DNA of 64,000 nucleotides from Flavobacterium sp. (lineage in GTDB: Bacteria; Bacteroidota; Bacteroidia; Flavobacteriales; Flavobacteriaceae). A program made the translations under genes and the position numbers. The stretch spans positions 29,447-93,446 of the forward strand of contig NZ_JAIXTJ010000021.1 in NCBI RefSeq assembly GCF_027483985.1, read 5' to 3'. Below the pieces are notes generated by a model. That model made no database searches. It saw only the letters and a program-made list of their open reading frames with translations, and had not been told where the DNA came from. Numbering within the stretch: position 1 is the first letter of the stretch; the number at the start of each line of letters is the position of its first letter. Positions 35,153 to 43,299 of this stretch are shown one piece after another.

Positions 35153-35627
35153 TTTCGTTTTCAAGGTTTGGTTTTACTATTACGATATTTTTTATCCAAG
35201 AGCTCGGACTACTAAATGGCTCTGCAGTAACAATCGGATTGGTTTGCTTTAGAGTAAACAGTGTTTTGAATCCACACGCACGAGAAACATAAACTTCTCT
35301 TGTTGTGTAATTAAATTCTAAAACATCTTCATTATCATTGGTTAAGTCAGTATCAGTCCCGTTTTGAATAAAACTAAATGTGGTAGTTTCTTCATTAGTT
35401 TTTAATGGAACTTGAATTTTATTCACAGCCGAAAAACCTAATCCTTCTGTTAAAGGAGGAGAAACGATTCCAAGATTACTCACATTCTTCAAAGTTTCAG
35501 TAGAAGCTGTGAAATCATAGAATTCTATGATTAATCTAGGCGTAGTAGGTGTGTTTGCATCACAAATATCATCTTTCTCACATCCTAAAAGTGAATACAC
35601 AAATAATAATAAAAATATTTTTTTCAT
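35124..35627 (-). CDS. DUF6452-like lipoprotein
   Basis: The 167-residue protein has a lipoprotein signal (MKKIFLLLFVYSLLGCEKDDICD, Cys at 16) followed by TPTTPRLIIEFYDFTAS and a beta-rich region, matching the DUF6452 family. It contains a second Cys in RACGFKTLF. Its gene lies between rlmD and the DUF6048-like gene, the usual order in the class. Surface or periplasmic role is likely; no function is known. Confidence 0.7.
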   Translation of the reverse strand: MKKIFLLLFVYSLLGCEKDDICDANTPTTPRLIIEFYDFTASTETLKNVSNLGIVSPPLTEGLGFSAVNKIQVPLKTNEETTTFSFIQNGTDTDLTNDNEDVLEFNYTTREVYVSRACGFKTLFTLKQTNPIVTAEPFSSPSSWIKNIVIVKPNLENENEVHVKIFF

Positions 35628-35635
35628 AGTTTTAA

Positions 35636-35710
35636 GTGATTAGTGATAAGTAAATAGTGACTAGTAATAGTTTTGGACTAATTACTAATCACTATTTACT
35701 AATTACTATT
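35636..35710. repeat. TAGTRAW heptamer array forming a long hairpin
   Basis: The left arm AGTAAATAGTGACTAGTAAT (35649-35668) pairs with ATTACTAATCACTATTTACT (35681-35700) at 19 of 20 positions; the stem can extend with mismatches to about 28 pairs. Units on each arm are heptamers of the form TAGTRAW. It lies between the DUF6452-like gene and rlmD. Confidence 0.75.
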
Positions 35711-37124
35711 TTCTAAGTTCCAAAAGTACAACATTTTCAACGTGATGCGTTTGCGGAAACATATCTACAGGTCGTACACGTGTAACTTTATATAGTTCAT
35801 CCATCAAAGCCAAATCTCTTGCTTGCGTAGCTGAGTTACAACTTACGTAAACAATTTTCGGAGCACCAGTTTTTAATAACATTTCTACAACGTCTTTATG
35901 CATTCCGTCTCTTGGTGGATCGGTGATTATTACATCTGGTTTGCCGTGTTGCGCAATAAAATCATCGTTAAAAACATTTTTCATATCGCCAACATAAAAT
36001 TCACAGTTGCTAATTTCGTTGCGTTTAGCATTTTCTTTGGCATCGGCAATTGCTTCTGGAACAGCTTCAACACCAATTACTTTTTTCGCCTTCTTAGAAA
36101 CAAATTGCGCAATAGTTCCAGTTCCTGTATATAAATCAAAAACGACTTCGTTTCCAGTCAAACCAGCGAAATCTCTTGTGATTTTATATAATTCATACGC
36201 TTGATCAGAATTAGTCTGGTAGAATGATTTAGCGTTGATGCTAAATTTCAAACCTTCCATTTCTTCCAAAATATAATCTCTTCCTTTGTATAAAATAATG
36301 TCTTGGTCGTAAAGTGTATCGTTAGCCTTGCTATTGATTACATATTGCAACGAGGTAATTTGTGGGAATTTCACGTGAATAAAATCCATCAACAACTCAC
36401 GATTGGCTTTGTCATCTTCAAAAAACTGAATCAACACCATAATTTCGCCAGTCGACGCCGTTCTAATCATCAAAGTACGCAACAATCCTTCGTGATTTCT
36501 TGCATTGAAGAAAGTCATATTATTTTTGTTAGCAAATTCTTTTATTGAATTTCTAATTTCGTTAGACGGATCTTCTTGTAAATGGCATTTAGAAATATCT
36601 AAAATCTTGTCCCACATTCTCGGAACGTGAAAGCCTAATGCATTTTGCTTACTCAAATTTTCATCACTCGATTGAATCTGACTTTCGGTTAACCAACGTG
36701 TATCTGAAAATCCGAATTCCATTTTATTTCTGTAGAAAAATTGCTTTTCAGAACCTAAAATCGGTTCAAAATCTGGTAAATCTATTTTACCGATGCGTTT
36801 TAGGTTATTGAAAACTTCGTTATTTTTGTAATACAACTGTTGTTCATACTTCATATTTTGCCATTTACAACCGCCACAAGCACCAAAATGTTCGCAAACT
36901 GGTTCGACACGATTTTCTGAAAAGGAGTGAAATTTTATTGCTTTTCCTTCAAAATACGATTTACGTTTCTTGAATGTTTGCACGTCGACCACATCGCCAG
37001 GCACAACGTTAGGTATAAATATTACTTGTCCTTCTGGAGCTTTTGCTACCGAAACACCTTTAGCACCAGCATCAAGCACGGTAACGTTTTCAAATATAAT
37101 TCTGTCTGTCTTCTTTTTTCCCAT
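35706..37124 (-). CDS. rlmD: 23S rRNA (uracil-1939-C5)-methyltransferase
   Basis: The 472-residue enzyme has an N-terminal TRAM domain (about 10-65), the four-Cys iron-sulfur motif with CEHFGACGGCKWQN (about 77-90), a SAM domain with FDLYTGTGTIAQF (about 320) and the catalytic Cys in YVSCNSATQARDL (near 426). It methylates U1939 of 23S rRNA in E. coli; the Flavobacterium target is inferred. A -7 box ends only five bases before the ATG, so the mRNA may be leaderless. Confidence 0.93.
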   Translation of the reverse strand: MGKKKTDRIIFENVTVLDAGAKGVSVAKAPEGQVIFIPNVVPGDVVDVQTFKKRKSYFEGKAIKFHSFSENRVEPVCEHFGACGGCKWQNMKYEQQLYYKNNEVFNNLKRIGKIDLPDFEPILGSEKQFFYRNKMEFGFSDTRWLTESQIQSSDENLSKQNALGFHVPRMWDKILDISKCHLQEDPSNEIRNSIKEFANKNNMTFFNARNHEGLLRTLMIRTASTGEIMVLIQFFEDDKANRELLMDFIHVKFPQITSLQYVINSKANDTLYDQDIILYKGRDYILEEMEGLKFSINAKSFYQTNSDQAYELYKITRDFAGLTGNEVVFDLYTGTGTIAQFVSKKAKKVIGVEAVPEAIADAKENAKRNEISNCEFYVGDMKNVFNDDFIAQHGKPDVIITDPPRDGMHKDVVEMLLKTGAPKIVYVSCNSATQARDLALMDELYKVTRVRPVDMFPQTHHVENVVLLELRK

Positions 37125-37128
37125 GAGG

Positions 37129-37136
37129 CAAAAATA
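37129..37136 (-). promoter_or_regulatory. -7 box adjacent to rlmD start
   Basis: TATTTTTG, exact consensus, separated from the ATG by four bases. Transcription about 5-7 bases downstream of this box would begin at or next to the A of the ATG. Confidence 0.5.
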
Positions 37137-37213
37137 ATGTATTGGTTTGTTTTATTAGAATCTTTAAGAAAAAAATATAATTTACACGGCAATTCTTGTT
37201 AATTATAATAATG

Positions 37214-37239
37214 TTGGCTTTTGGAAATTTGTATATTTG
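37214..37239 (+). promoter_or_regulatory. promoter of the Roco-TIR gene
   Basis: TTG (37214-37216) and, after 15 bases, TATATTTG (37232-37239), exact TAnnTTTG, 16 bases before the ATG. Confidence 0.55.
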
Positions 37240-37255
37240 GGGAAATTAGTAGTTT

Positions 37256-40200
37256 ATGAAAGAAGAGAGAATTATTAGAATAAATAAAGTTTTAAGGGAA
37301 TTAAATATCTCTTTAGAGACGGCAATCAATTATTTAAAATCTCAAGAAATTTTAATAGAAGCAAACCCTAATTCAAAAATTTCAGATAAAGAGTTTGAAC
37401 TCTTACAAAATAAATTTGGATTAAACAGTAAACCAAATAATATTCAAATACTTGAAACTGAATTGAAATTAACATTAGTTAAATTAGATTCCTCCTCAAA
37501 TTTTACAAATGAAAATAGAAATTGCTATCAAATTGATGAAAATAATAACGTAATTGGTATTAAAATAAGATATGCTAATTTAAAAAGATTACCTTCAATA
37601 TTTATAAGTTTTTTAACTCTTAAATATTTAGACTTAAGTTGTAACAATTTAACTCATCTTTCAGATTTATCTAATTTAAAAGAATTAACTTATTTAAATA
37701 TTGAAAACAATAATTTTAAAGATTTAATTTTTTTAGATAAGATGAGTTTCTTAACTTATCTTTCAGTTTCCCAAAATCAAATTTTAGATTACACAAGCAT
37801 ATCAAAATGTAAAGAATTGAAATTTTTGCATTTGCAAAATAATAAATTAAAAAATATTGATTTTTTGTTAGATTTAAAAAATTTGATTGAACTTGACATA
37901 AGTTTCAATGAATTAGAAGATGTTTCTGTTTTAATAAATCTTAAAAATATTGAAGTTTTATGTTTATCATTAAATAAAATAAATAACTTTAATTTTTTGC
38001 CATTTCTTGTCAAACTAAAAAAATTATATATAGGAGCATGTCAGATTAAAAACATTTCATTTTTAAAAGGCCTAAACATTGAATTGTTAAACATAGGGGA
38101 AAATCCAATTGAAGATTATTCTCCCTTGAAATTTCTAAATAATTTAAGTGAATTAAGAATAAATAATAGTCACTTAACAGATGTAACTTTTATTAAAGAC
38201 TTAAAAGGTTTAATTTATTTACACTTACATGATAACAAAATTCGAAATATAAGTTTTTTTTCTAAATTAAAGAAAATAGCTTTTATAGATGTTAGTAGAA
38301 ATGAAATTGAAGATATTTCTGAATTTGAATTTATTGAAGAGTTTCAGAATTTAAATATCATTGCTGATGATAATCCTTGTTTCGACAGGCATAGTATAAT
38401 TTTTAATAAAAGCAATACTAATGGATTTAAAGTAATTTTGAATGAACTAAAAAAACTTAATGACAAACAAGTTAGTTTAAGATTACCCGAAAAGATATTA
38501 CTATTAGGGAATCATTTCTCAGGTAAATCATCATTGCTTAATTACTTGCAAAATGGTAATTTGGATTTTCAATCAAGTTCTACACATATTTTAAAAATTG
38601 AGAATTATCCATTAAAATTCAAAAGTTTACCAAAAGCAATAGTTTATGATTTTGGAGGACAAGATTTCTACCATGGTATATATAATGCATTCTTAACAAT
38701 AAATTCAACTACAATACTTTTATGGAATAATAGTACAAATTCAAATTTTATTTCTTGTGATAGTCAAGGTAGAAGAAATATAAATTATGATGTTAAGTAT
38801 TGGATGGGCCAAAGGTTGAAAAATGAATTTGAGGGTGAAGTTATTATTGTTCAAACAAGAGCAGATGAAATTGATAATAATCGTTACTCATATTTAAATG
38901 AATATCAAATAAATGAAGAATTTTATGTTTCGTTGAAAAATGAAAGTGAAAATCAATATCATGAAAAATTTAAACTAAAGACTTTAGATTATTTAAAGGA
39001 AAGTATCGATTATATAATTGATAAAAAGCAGATTGAAAAAAATAAAAAAGGGAAGATTTCAATTAATAGTTTCAACTTAATTCAATATATTATAAATTCT
39101 GAAGAAACTCATATTCCAGTTTTAAAAAAAGACCTTCAAAAATATTATAATGTTAATAATGAAGAGCGATTTGAAACTGAACTAGAGCAGTTAGAATTGC
39201 AAGGAATGATTTGTACGTATAATGATAAAGTTTGGTTAAAGCCTGTTGCATTGGCAAAATATTTTCATGATAAGATATTAGAAGATAAATTAATTTGTAA
39301 AGGTATTGTTGAAAAAGAGGTGTTTGAAGAAAAAATTGAGGAAAATGTTAAGGACTTCTTACTAGCTAAAAGAGTTATTTATTTGTTAAAAAATAAGATA
39401 GGTGATTTAATAAAAGAAGATTATATAATACCAAATTATTTGCCTTTATCAAGTGATTCTGAGATGGATTATTCATTAATGACTTTTGGCTTTGATAATC
39501 CATTATTTGTGATAAAATATAAAGACTATATTCCTTTTGGTTTCATAAATCAAATAATAATCAAATTTGGAAATATTTTCGATTCTAGCCGTTTATGGAG
39601 AGATCAATTACTTTTTAAAATTTCTTATAAAAATCAAAATATTAAGGTTTTAATAAAATTAGATTACACCGAATTGAAAGTACGAGTATACACACATTTT
39701 GAGAAAAATATAAATCCAAATTATAAGAATATTATAGAAACTTATTTATTTAGAAAAATAGTTAAATCTTACAATAAATTTTCTAAAAGATTTAATTCAG
39801 ATGGATTTTTGAATAATAATTTTGATGATTACGTTTCTGAAAACACTTTTTTGAGTAAAGATGATATTAATTTTATTTTTTATAAAGACTTAAAAGATTT
39901 TGATTTGTCTGAAACCAAAATTAGAACATATAGCTTTAACAGTCTTGGAGAAAAATTTAATGAAAAGGAAATAGCAGTTTCAAAATTTCAGAATTTTACA
40001 ATTAAAAACCTTAAATCAATGAAGAAAGTATTTATAAGTTATTCAAATGAGGATCACTATTATAAAGATTTATTAATAAAAAATTTAAAGCCTTTGACTC
40101 AATTTCAATTATTGAAACCATGGAGTTGTGAGGATATGACTTCAGGAAATTGGCATGATCAAATACAGAATGAGCTTAAAGAGTCTGAAATTGTAATTTT

Positions 40201-40558
40201 TATGATGTCTTTAAATTTTATTACTTCTGATTATATCTTAAGAGAGGAAGTGTTTAAAACATTTGAAGAAATAAAAAATAATCCGAATAAAAAAGTCATT
40301 TGTGTTTTGGTCAAAAATTTTGCTTGGCAGTATTTTGATAAATTTAAAAAATTAACTAACTTGACAGATGAAGATTTTGTAGCATTACAAGATGCAAATA
40401 CATTGAATGAATTAACTTCTAAACAGTTCGTTCCGTATGATATTGAGAATAAAGGAACTCAACAAGAAAGAAGGTTTTTAAAACCATTAAATAAGTGGGA
40501 ATATGAAGAAGATGCATATGTAGAAATTGTTAGAAATATTGTTGAAAATTTGTCATAA
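37256..40558 (+). CDS. LRR-Roc-COR-TIR protein with IF-2-like N-terminus
   Basis: The 1100-residue protein has four recognisable parts. Residues 1-55 (RINKVLRELNISLETAINYLK ... KISDKEFELLQNKFG) resemble the N-terminal module of Bacteroidota IF-2. About 100-390 are SDS22-type leucine-rich repeats of roughly 22 residues (LKYLDLSCNNLTHLSDLSNL and kin). A Roc GTPase follows: P-loop GNHFSGKS (418-425), DFGGQ (465-469), TRAD (534-537, in the G4 position). A COR-like region spans about 600-900. A TIR domain (923-1040) starts KKVFISYSNEDHYY and has REEV near the catalytic Glu position. It is more AT-rich than its neighbours, which suggests transfer. It is probably a cell-suicide or immune sensor, an inference. 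Confidence 0.85.
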   Translation: MKEERIIRINKVLRELNISLETAINYLKSQEILIEANPNSKISDKEFELLQNKFGLNSKPNNIQILETELKLTLVKLDSSSNFTNENRNCYQIDENNNVIGIKIRYANLKRLPSIFISFLTLKYLDLSCNNLTHLSDLSNLKELTYLNIENNNFKDLIFLDKMSFLTYLSVSQNQILDYTSISKCKELKFLHLQNNKLKNIDFLLDLKNLIELDISFNELEDVSVLINLKNIEVLCLSLNKINNFNFLPFLVKLKKLYIGACQIKNISFLKGLNIELLNIGENPIEDYSPLKFLNNLSELRINNSHLTDVTFIKDLKGLIYLHLHDNKIRNISFFSKLKKIAFIDVSRNEIEDISEFEFIEEFQNLNIIADDNPCFDRHSIIFNKSNTNGFKVILNELKKLNDKQVSLRLPEKILLLGNHFSGKSSLLNYLQNGNLDFQSSSTHILKIENYPLKFKSLPKAIVYDFGGQDFYHGIYNAFLTINSTTILLWNNSTNSNFISCDSQGRRNINYDVKYWMGQRLKNEFEGEVIIVQTRADEIDNNRYSYLNEYQINEEFYVSLKNESENQYHEKFKLKTLDYLKESIDYIIDKKQIEKNKKGKISINSFNLIQYIINSEETHIPVLKKDLQKYYNVNNEERFETELEQLELQGMICTYNDKVWLKPVALAKYFHDKILEDKLICKGIVEKEVFEEKIEENVKDFLLAKRVIYLLKNKIGDLIKEDYIIPNYLPLSSDSEMDYSLMTFGFDNPLFVIKYKDYIPFGFINQIIIKFGNIFDSSRLWRDQLLFKISYKNQNIKVLIKLDYTELKVRVYTHFEKNINPNYKNIIETYLFRKIVKSYNKFSKRFNSDGFLNNNFDDYVSENTFLSKDDINFIFYKDLKDFDLSETKIRTYSFNSLGEKFNEKEIAVSKFQNFTIKNLKSMKKVFISYSNEDHYYKDLLIKNLKPLTQFQLLKPWSCEDMTSGNWHDQIQNELKESEIVIFMMSLNFITSDYILREEVFKTFEEIKNNPNKKVICVLVKNFAWQYFDKFKKLTNLTDEDFVALQDANTLNELTSKQFVPYDIENKGTQQERRFLKPLNKWEYEEDAYVEIVRNIVENLS

Positions 40559-40559
40559 A

Positions 40560-40620
40560 ATGAAACACCTAGCATTACTTCGCGGCATCAACTTTTCATA
40601 ACACAACTTGATAAAAATGG
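40560..40620 (+). pseudogene. remnant of DUF1697 gene 5' end
   Basis: These 61 bases repeat the first 61 bases of the intact DUF1697 gene at 41894 with six mismatches. The frame MKHLALLRGINFS ends at a TAA at codon 14, so it is non-functional. It starts one base after the Roco-TIR stop and lies on the far side of the Fic gene from the intact copy. Confidence 0.85.
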
Positions 40621-40647
40621 TAAAATAGAAGAATAGTTATCAATAAC

Positions 40648-41733
40648 TTATTCCTTAATTTTATAACTAGTACTTCTACCTTTACCAACTTGCTCTAATA
40701 CGTCTTTTTTAACCAAATCCTGCAAATCTCTTAAAGCCGTATCGGTTGAGGTTTTGGTTATTTTGGCATATTTAGAAACGTTGAGGTTTTCAAAAAAATC
40801 ATCCAATAACATTTGTACTATTTTTTGTTGGCGTGCATTAAAAACAGTTGTTTTGTTGGCTTCCCAAAATTTAGTGCGAGCCATTGATTTGGCTATCGTT
40901 TCGTCGGTTTGTTTCATCGAACGCAGTAAGCAATTTAAAAACCAAACCATCCATTCGGTGCAATCTAAATCGCCTTTTTGGGTGCTTTCTAATAACGAGT
41001 AATACTTATTTCGTTCTATCTGTATTTGCGCCGACATCGAATAAAATCGTTGCGAACTGTCATCGGCTTGTGCCAAAAGCATATCGGTTATAGCTCTTCC
41101 TATACGACCATTTCCATCATCAAAAGGATGTATTGTTACAAACCACAAATGTGCTAATGCCGCTTTTAGTACTTTATCAAGTTTGTTTTCGTTTTCAACC
41201 CAATCTAAAAAATGGTTCATTTCGGTTGGTACTTTTTCGGCTTTTGGAGCTTCAAAATGTATGATTTCTCTTCCCATTGCTCCAGAAGTTACTTGCATTG
41301 CGCCATCGCGCCATTTACCAGTTATTATTTTGTGCATACCACTTCTTCCTGTCGGAAATAAAGCCGCATGCCAATCAAACAAGCGTTCTTCGGACAAAGG
41401 TTTGCAATAATTTTGAGTTGCGTCTAATAACATTTCTACAACGCCTGCTACATTTCTATCAGATTTTACAGTTCCAGCTATTTCTATTCCTAAACGTTTT
41501 GCTATAGAAGAGCGCACTTGTTCAGGATTTAGAAGTTCGCCTTCTATTTCGCTCGTTTTTAGTGCGTCCATTGTTAAAGCAACAAGCATATTTTCTTCCA
41601 ATTGTCCAAAACCAAGTGCTTGCATTTGACCCAATATTTTTCCTTGTTGGTGACTCACAGATCCAAGTAATGAACTTATTTCGTCTGAATCCCAAGTGAA
41701 ATTTGGCCAATTTTTAAGTTGATGTACGTACAT
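40648..41733 (-). CDS. Fic family protein with DUF4172 and C-terminal winged helix
   Basis: The 361-residue protein starts MYVHQLKNWPNFTWD (DUF4172). The Fic motif HPFDDGNGRIGR (202-213) is complete, so AMP or other NMP transfer is possible. An inhibitory motif TSEIEG (60-65) matches (S/T)xxxE(G/N) in the N-terminal helix, as in class II Fic proteins, so activity would be self-restrained. About 295-361 form a winged helix (KTSTDTALRDLQDLVKKDVLEQVGKGRSTSYKI) that could bind DNA. The ATG at 41733 is preferred to one ten codons upstream because that extension lies in the first operator-like repeat. No separate antitoxin is present. Confidence 0.88.
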   Translation of the reverse strand: MYVHQLKNWPNFTWDSDEISSLLGSVSHQQGKILGQMQALGFGQLEENMLVALTMDALKTSEIEGELLNPEQVRSSIAKRLGIEIAGTVKSDRNVAGVVEMLLDATQNYCKPLSEERLFDWHAALFPTGRSGMHKIITGKWRDGAMQVTSGAMGREIIHFEAPKAEKVPTEMNHFLDWVENENKLDKVLKAALAHLWFVTIHPFDDGNGRIGRAITDMLLAQADDSSQRFYSMSAQIQIERNKYYSLLESTQKGDLDCTEWMVWFLNCLLRSMKQTDETIAKSMARTKFWEANKTTVFNARQQKIVQMLLDDFFENLNVSKYAKITKTSTDTALRDLQDLVKKDVLEQVGKGRSTSYKIKE

Positions 41734-41854
41734 AATCACCGCATATTTGCGGTAAAAATACATTTTTTTTCCTGAAATAAGAAGTTTTGCGGTGATTATT
41801 TTGTCTAATCACCGCAAAAATGCGGTAAATAAGTTTTGTAATCACCGCAATTTG
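41733..41854. promoter_or_regulatory. four TAATCACCGCA sites, candidate Fic operator array
   Basis: The 11-base word TAATCACCGCA occurs at 41733-41743, 41806-41816 and 41839-41849, and once inverted (TGCGGTGATTA, 41788-41798). Two sites extend to perfect palindromes ACCGCA-N4-TGCGGT (41738-41753 and 41811-41826). The inverted site and its neighbour also form a 14-base inverted repeat (41785-41819) around seven bases. The array lies between the divergent Fic and DUF1697 genes. Confidence 0.75.
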
Positions 41855-41893
41855 TAAAATTGGTTTGATTTATCTTTTGATTATCTTTACACG

Positions 41894-42436
41894 ATGAAAC
41901 ACCTAACATTACTTCGCGGCATCAACGTCTCAGGACACAACATGATAAAAATGGAAGCTTTAAAAACTACCTTAGAAGCCATTGGGTTTACTAATGTCAT
42001 TACTTATATCCAAAGCGGCAATGTGTTTGTAGAAACTGAGGAAGAAAGTGGTTTTGGTGTGGGTTTTAAAATCAAACAAGAAATCTTCAAAACTTTTGGT
42101 CACGAAGTACCAGTGATTGTAATTGGTAAAAATGATTTGGAGTTGTGTTTTAAAAACAATCCTTTTCTAAAACAAAAAGACGTCGATACGAAAAAGTTGT
42201 ACGTAGCTTTTATTTCAAAAGAATTACCAAGTTCCGCAATAAACGAATTAAAAATCAGTCAATTCAAACCCGACGAAGCTGTAATCGACGGCAATAGAAT
42301 CTTCATAAAATACGACATCGGTGCGGGAAAAACGCGACTTGATCAAAAATACATCGAGAAAAAACTAAACGTAACTGCAACCATCAGAAATTGGAATACT
42401 GTTACAAAGTTGTTGGAGATGTATGAGGAAGTTTAA
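41894..42436 (+). CDS. DUF1697 family protein
   Basis: The 180-residue protein starts MKHLTLLRGINVSGHNMIKMEAL and has LEAIGFTNVITYIQSGNVFVET, both conserved in DUF1697, plus a C-terminal RNWNTVTKLLEM. It is cytosolic, with unknown function. Its first 61 bases are duplicated at 40560-40620. It starts 40 bases after the last Fic operator-like site, so the two may share regulation. Confidence 0.88.
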   Translation: MKHLTLLRGINVSGHNMIKMEALKTTLEAIGFTNVITYIQSGNVFVETEEESGFGVGFKIKQEIFKTFGHEVPVIVIGKNDLELCFKNNPFLKQKDVDTKKLYVAFISKELPSSAINELKISQFKPDEAVIDGNRIFIKYDIGAGKTRLDQKYIEKKLNVTATIRNWNTVTKLLEMYEEV

Positions 42437-42510
42437 GGGTTTAAAAGTTTAAGGGTTTAAGAGTTTAAGAGTTTAAGGGTTTAAGAGTTTAAGAGTTTAA
42501 AAGTTGTTTT
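42437..42510. repeat. octamer array GTTTAAGG / GTTTAAGA
   Basis: Nine tandem 8-base units (GTTTAAGG, GTTTAAAA, GTTTAAGA) begin one base from the DUF1697 stop. They are the same GTTTANNN family as at 3734-3833. Confidence 0.85.
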
Positions 42511-42613
42511 CGGAAACTATTGATTTGCATAGTTATGAATACTATGTTGAGCGAAGCAACTTCATTCGCTATCCAAATTCTATATTACCTTTGTGGTTAA
42601 AATAAATAACTTT

Positions 42614-42721
42614 ATGAGATTTCTCCCAAAAGGTCTAAATGACAAAACGAAAACTTCAACTTTTTCAAAAGTAAAAACCAATCAAGATATTAGAAATAAC
42701 AATAATCATATAACATTATAA
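42614..42721 (+). CDS. possible small basic protein
   Basis: The 35-codon frame starts with ATG 21 bases after a consensus promoter box and has Arg/Lys and a Gln/Asn-rich end (TNQDIRNNNNHITL). No family is recognised. It is reported only because of the promoter; conservation in relatives would decide. Confidence 0.22.
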   Translation: MRFLPKGLNDKTKTSTFSKVKTNQDIRNNNNHITL

Positions 42722-42735
42722 TAATAAGTATAGTC

Positions 42736-42743
42736 TAATTTTG
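42736..42743 (+). promoter_or_regulatory. -7 box of the OsmC-family gene
   Basis: TAATTTTG, exact consensus, 23 bases before the ATG. Confidence 0.55.
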
Positions 42744-42766
42744 TTGAAACTTAAAAATATAAACTT

Positions 42767-43177
42767 ATGAAAAGAAATGCAACAGCCCAATGGCAAGGTT
42801 CGGTAAAAGAAGGAAAAGGTTCTCTTACTACACAAAGTACAACATTAAATAATACTCAATATTCATTCAATTCACGTTTTGAAGAAGGCGTTGGAACCAA
42901 TCCAGAAGAATTGATTGCAGCAGCACACGCAGGTTGTTTCACAATGCAATTATCAGCTTTTTTAACTGAAGGCGGATTTACTGTTGGTAATATTAAAACC
43001 AAATGCGAAATCAACTTGGTTACGGGAACAATTATTGGTTCACACTTAACAGTTGAAGCTGAAATTTCTGGAATTTCAAATGATGAATTTCAAGCTTTAG
43101 TTACAAAAGCCGAAGAAAATTGTCCGATTTCAAAATTGTTCAACACTGAAATTACTTCTACAGCTACATTAGTTTAA
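42767..43177 (+). CDS. OsmC family peroxidase
   Basis: The 136-residue protein has the two redox cysteines of the family: Cys57 in [10 protein letters not shown] and Cys119 in [10 protein letters not shown]. It should reduce organic hydroperoxides. Length and spacing match OsmC of the short type. The gene has its own promoter and terminator. No regulator gene of the OhrR type is next to it. Confidence 0.93.
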   Translation: MKRNATAQWQGSVKEGKGSLTTQSTTLNNTQYSFNSRFEEGVGTNPEELIAAAHAGCFTMQLSAFLTEGGFTVGNIKTKCEINLVTGTIIGSHLTVEAEISGISNDEFQALVTKAEENCPISKLFNTEITSTATLV

Positions 43178-43196
43178 TCGATTTATAAACTTACAG

Positions 43197-43230
43197 AAAA
43201 CCTCATTTCTTTTTGAAGTGAGGTTTTTTT
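43197..43230 (+). terminator. terminator after OsmC gene
   Basis: AAAACCTCATTTC / GAAGTGAGGTTTT (13 base pairs with one G-T-like mismatch), then T-run. Confidence 0.8.
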
Positions 43231-43299
43231 GTATCCAAAATACCGTAAATTAGCCTGAAATTAAATAGGAATTTCTATTTGGAAACTAATTTGCATCGT

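Larger units (their letters stand above)
42511..42766 (+). other. gap with promoter and a 35-codon frame
   Basis: An exact -7 box TACCTTTG (42586-42593) is followed by a frame 42614-42721 (MRFLPKGLNDKTKTSTFSKV..., 35 codons, basic and Asn-rich). Another -7 box TAATTTTG (42736-42743) lies before OsmC. The short frame may be a small protein or chance. Confidence 0.4.

Noticed and set aside
41183..41507. Open frames opposite the Fic gene
   Set aside because: They are antisense to the conserved Fic core, with no start signal or recognisable protein.
40648..41733. Fic gene as part of a two-gene toxin-antitoxin pair
   Set aside because: No small antitoxin frame flanks it; the inhibitory TSEIEG motif is in the Fic protein itself.
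37125..42436. Integrated phage or transposon carrying Roco-TIR and Fic
   Set aside because: No integrase, transposase or terminal inverted repeat is seen; only the 61-base DUF1697 duplication suggests an insertion.
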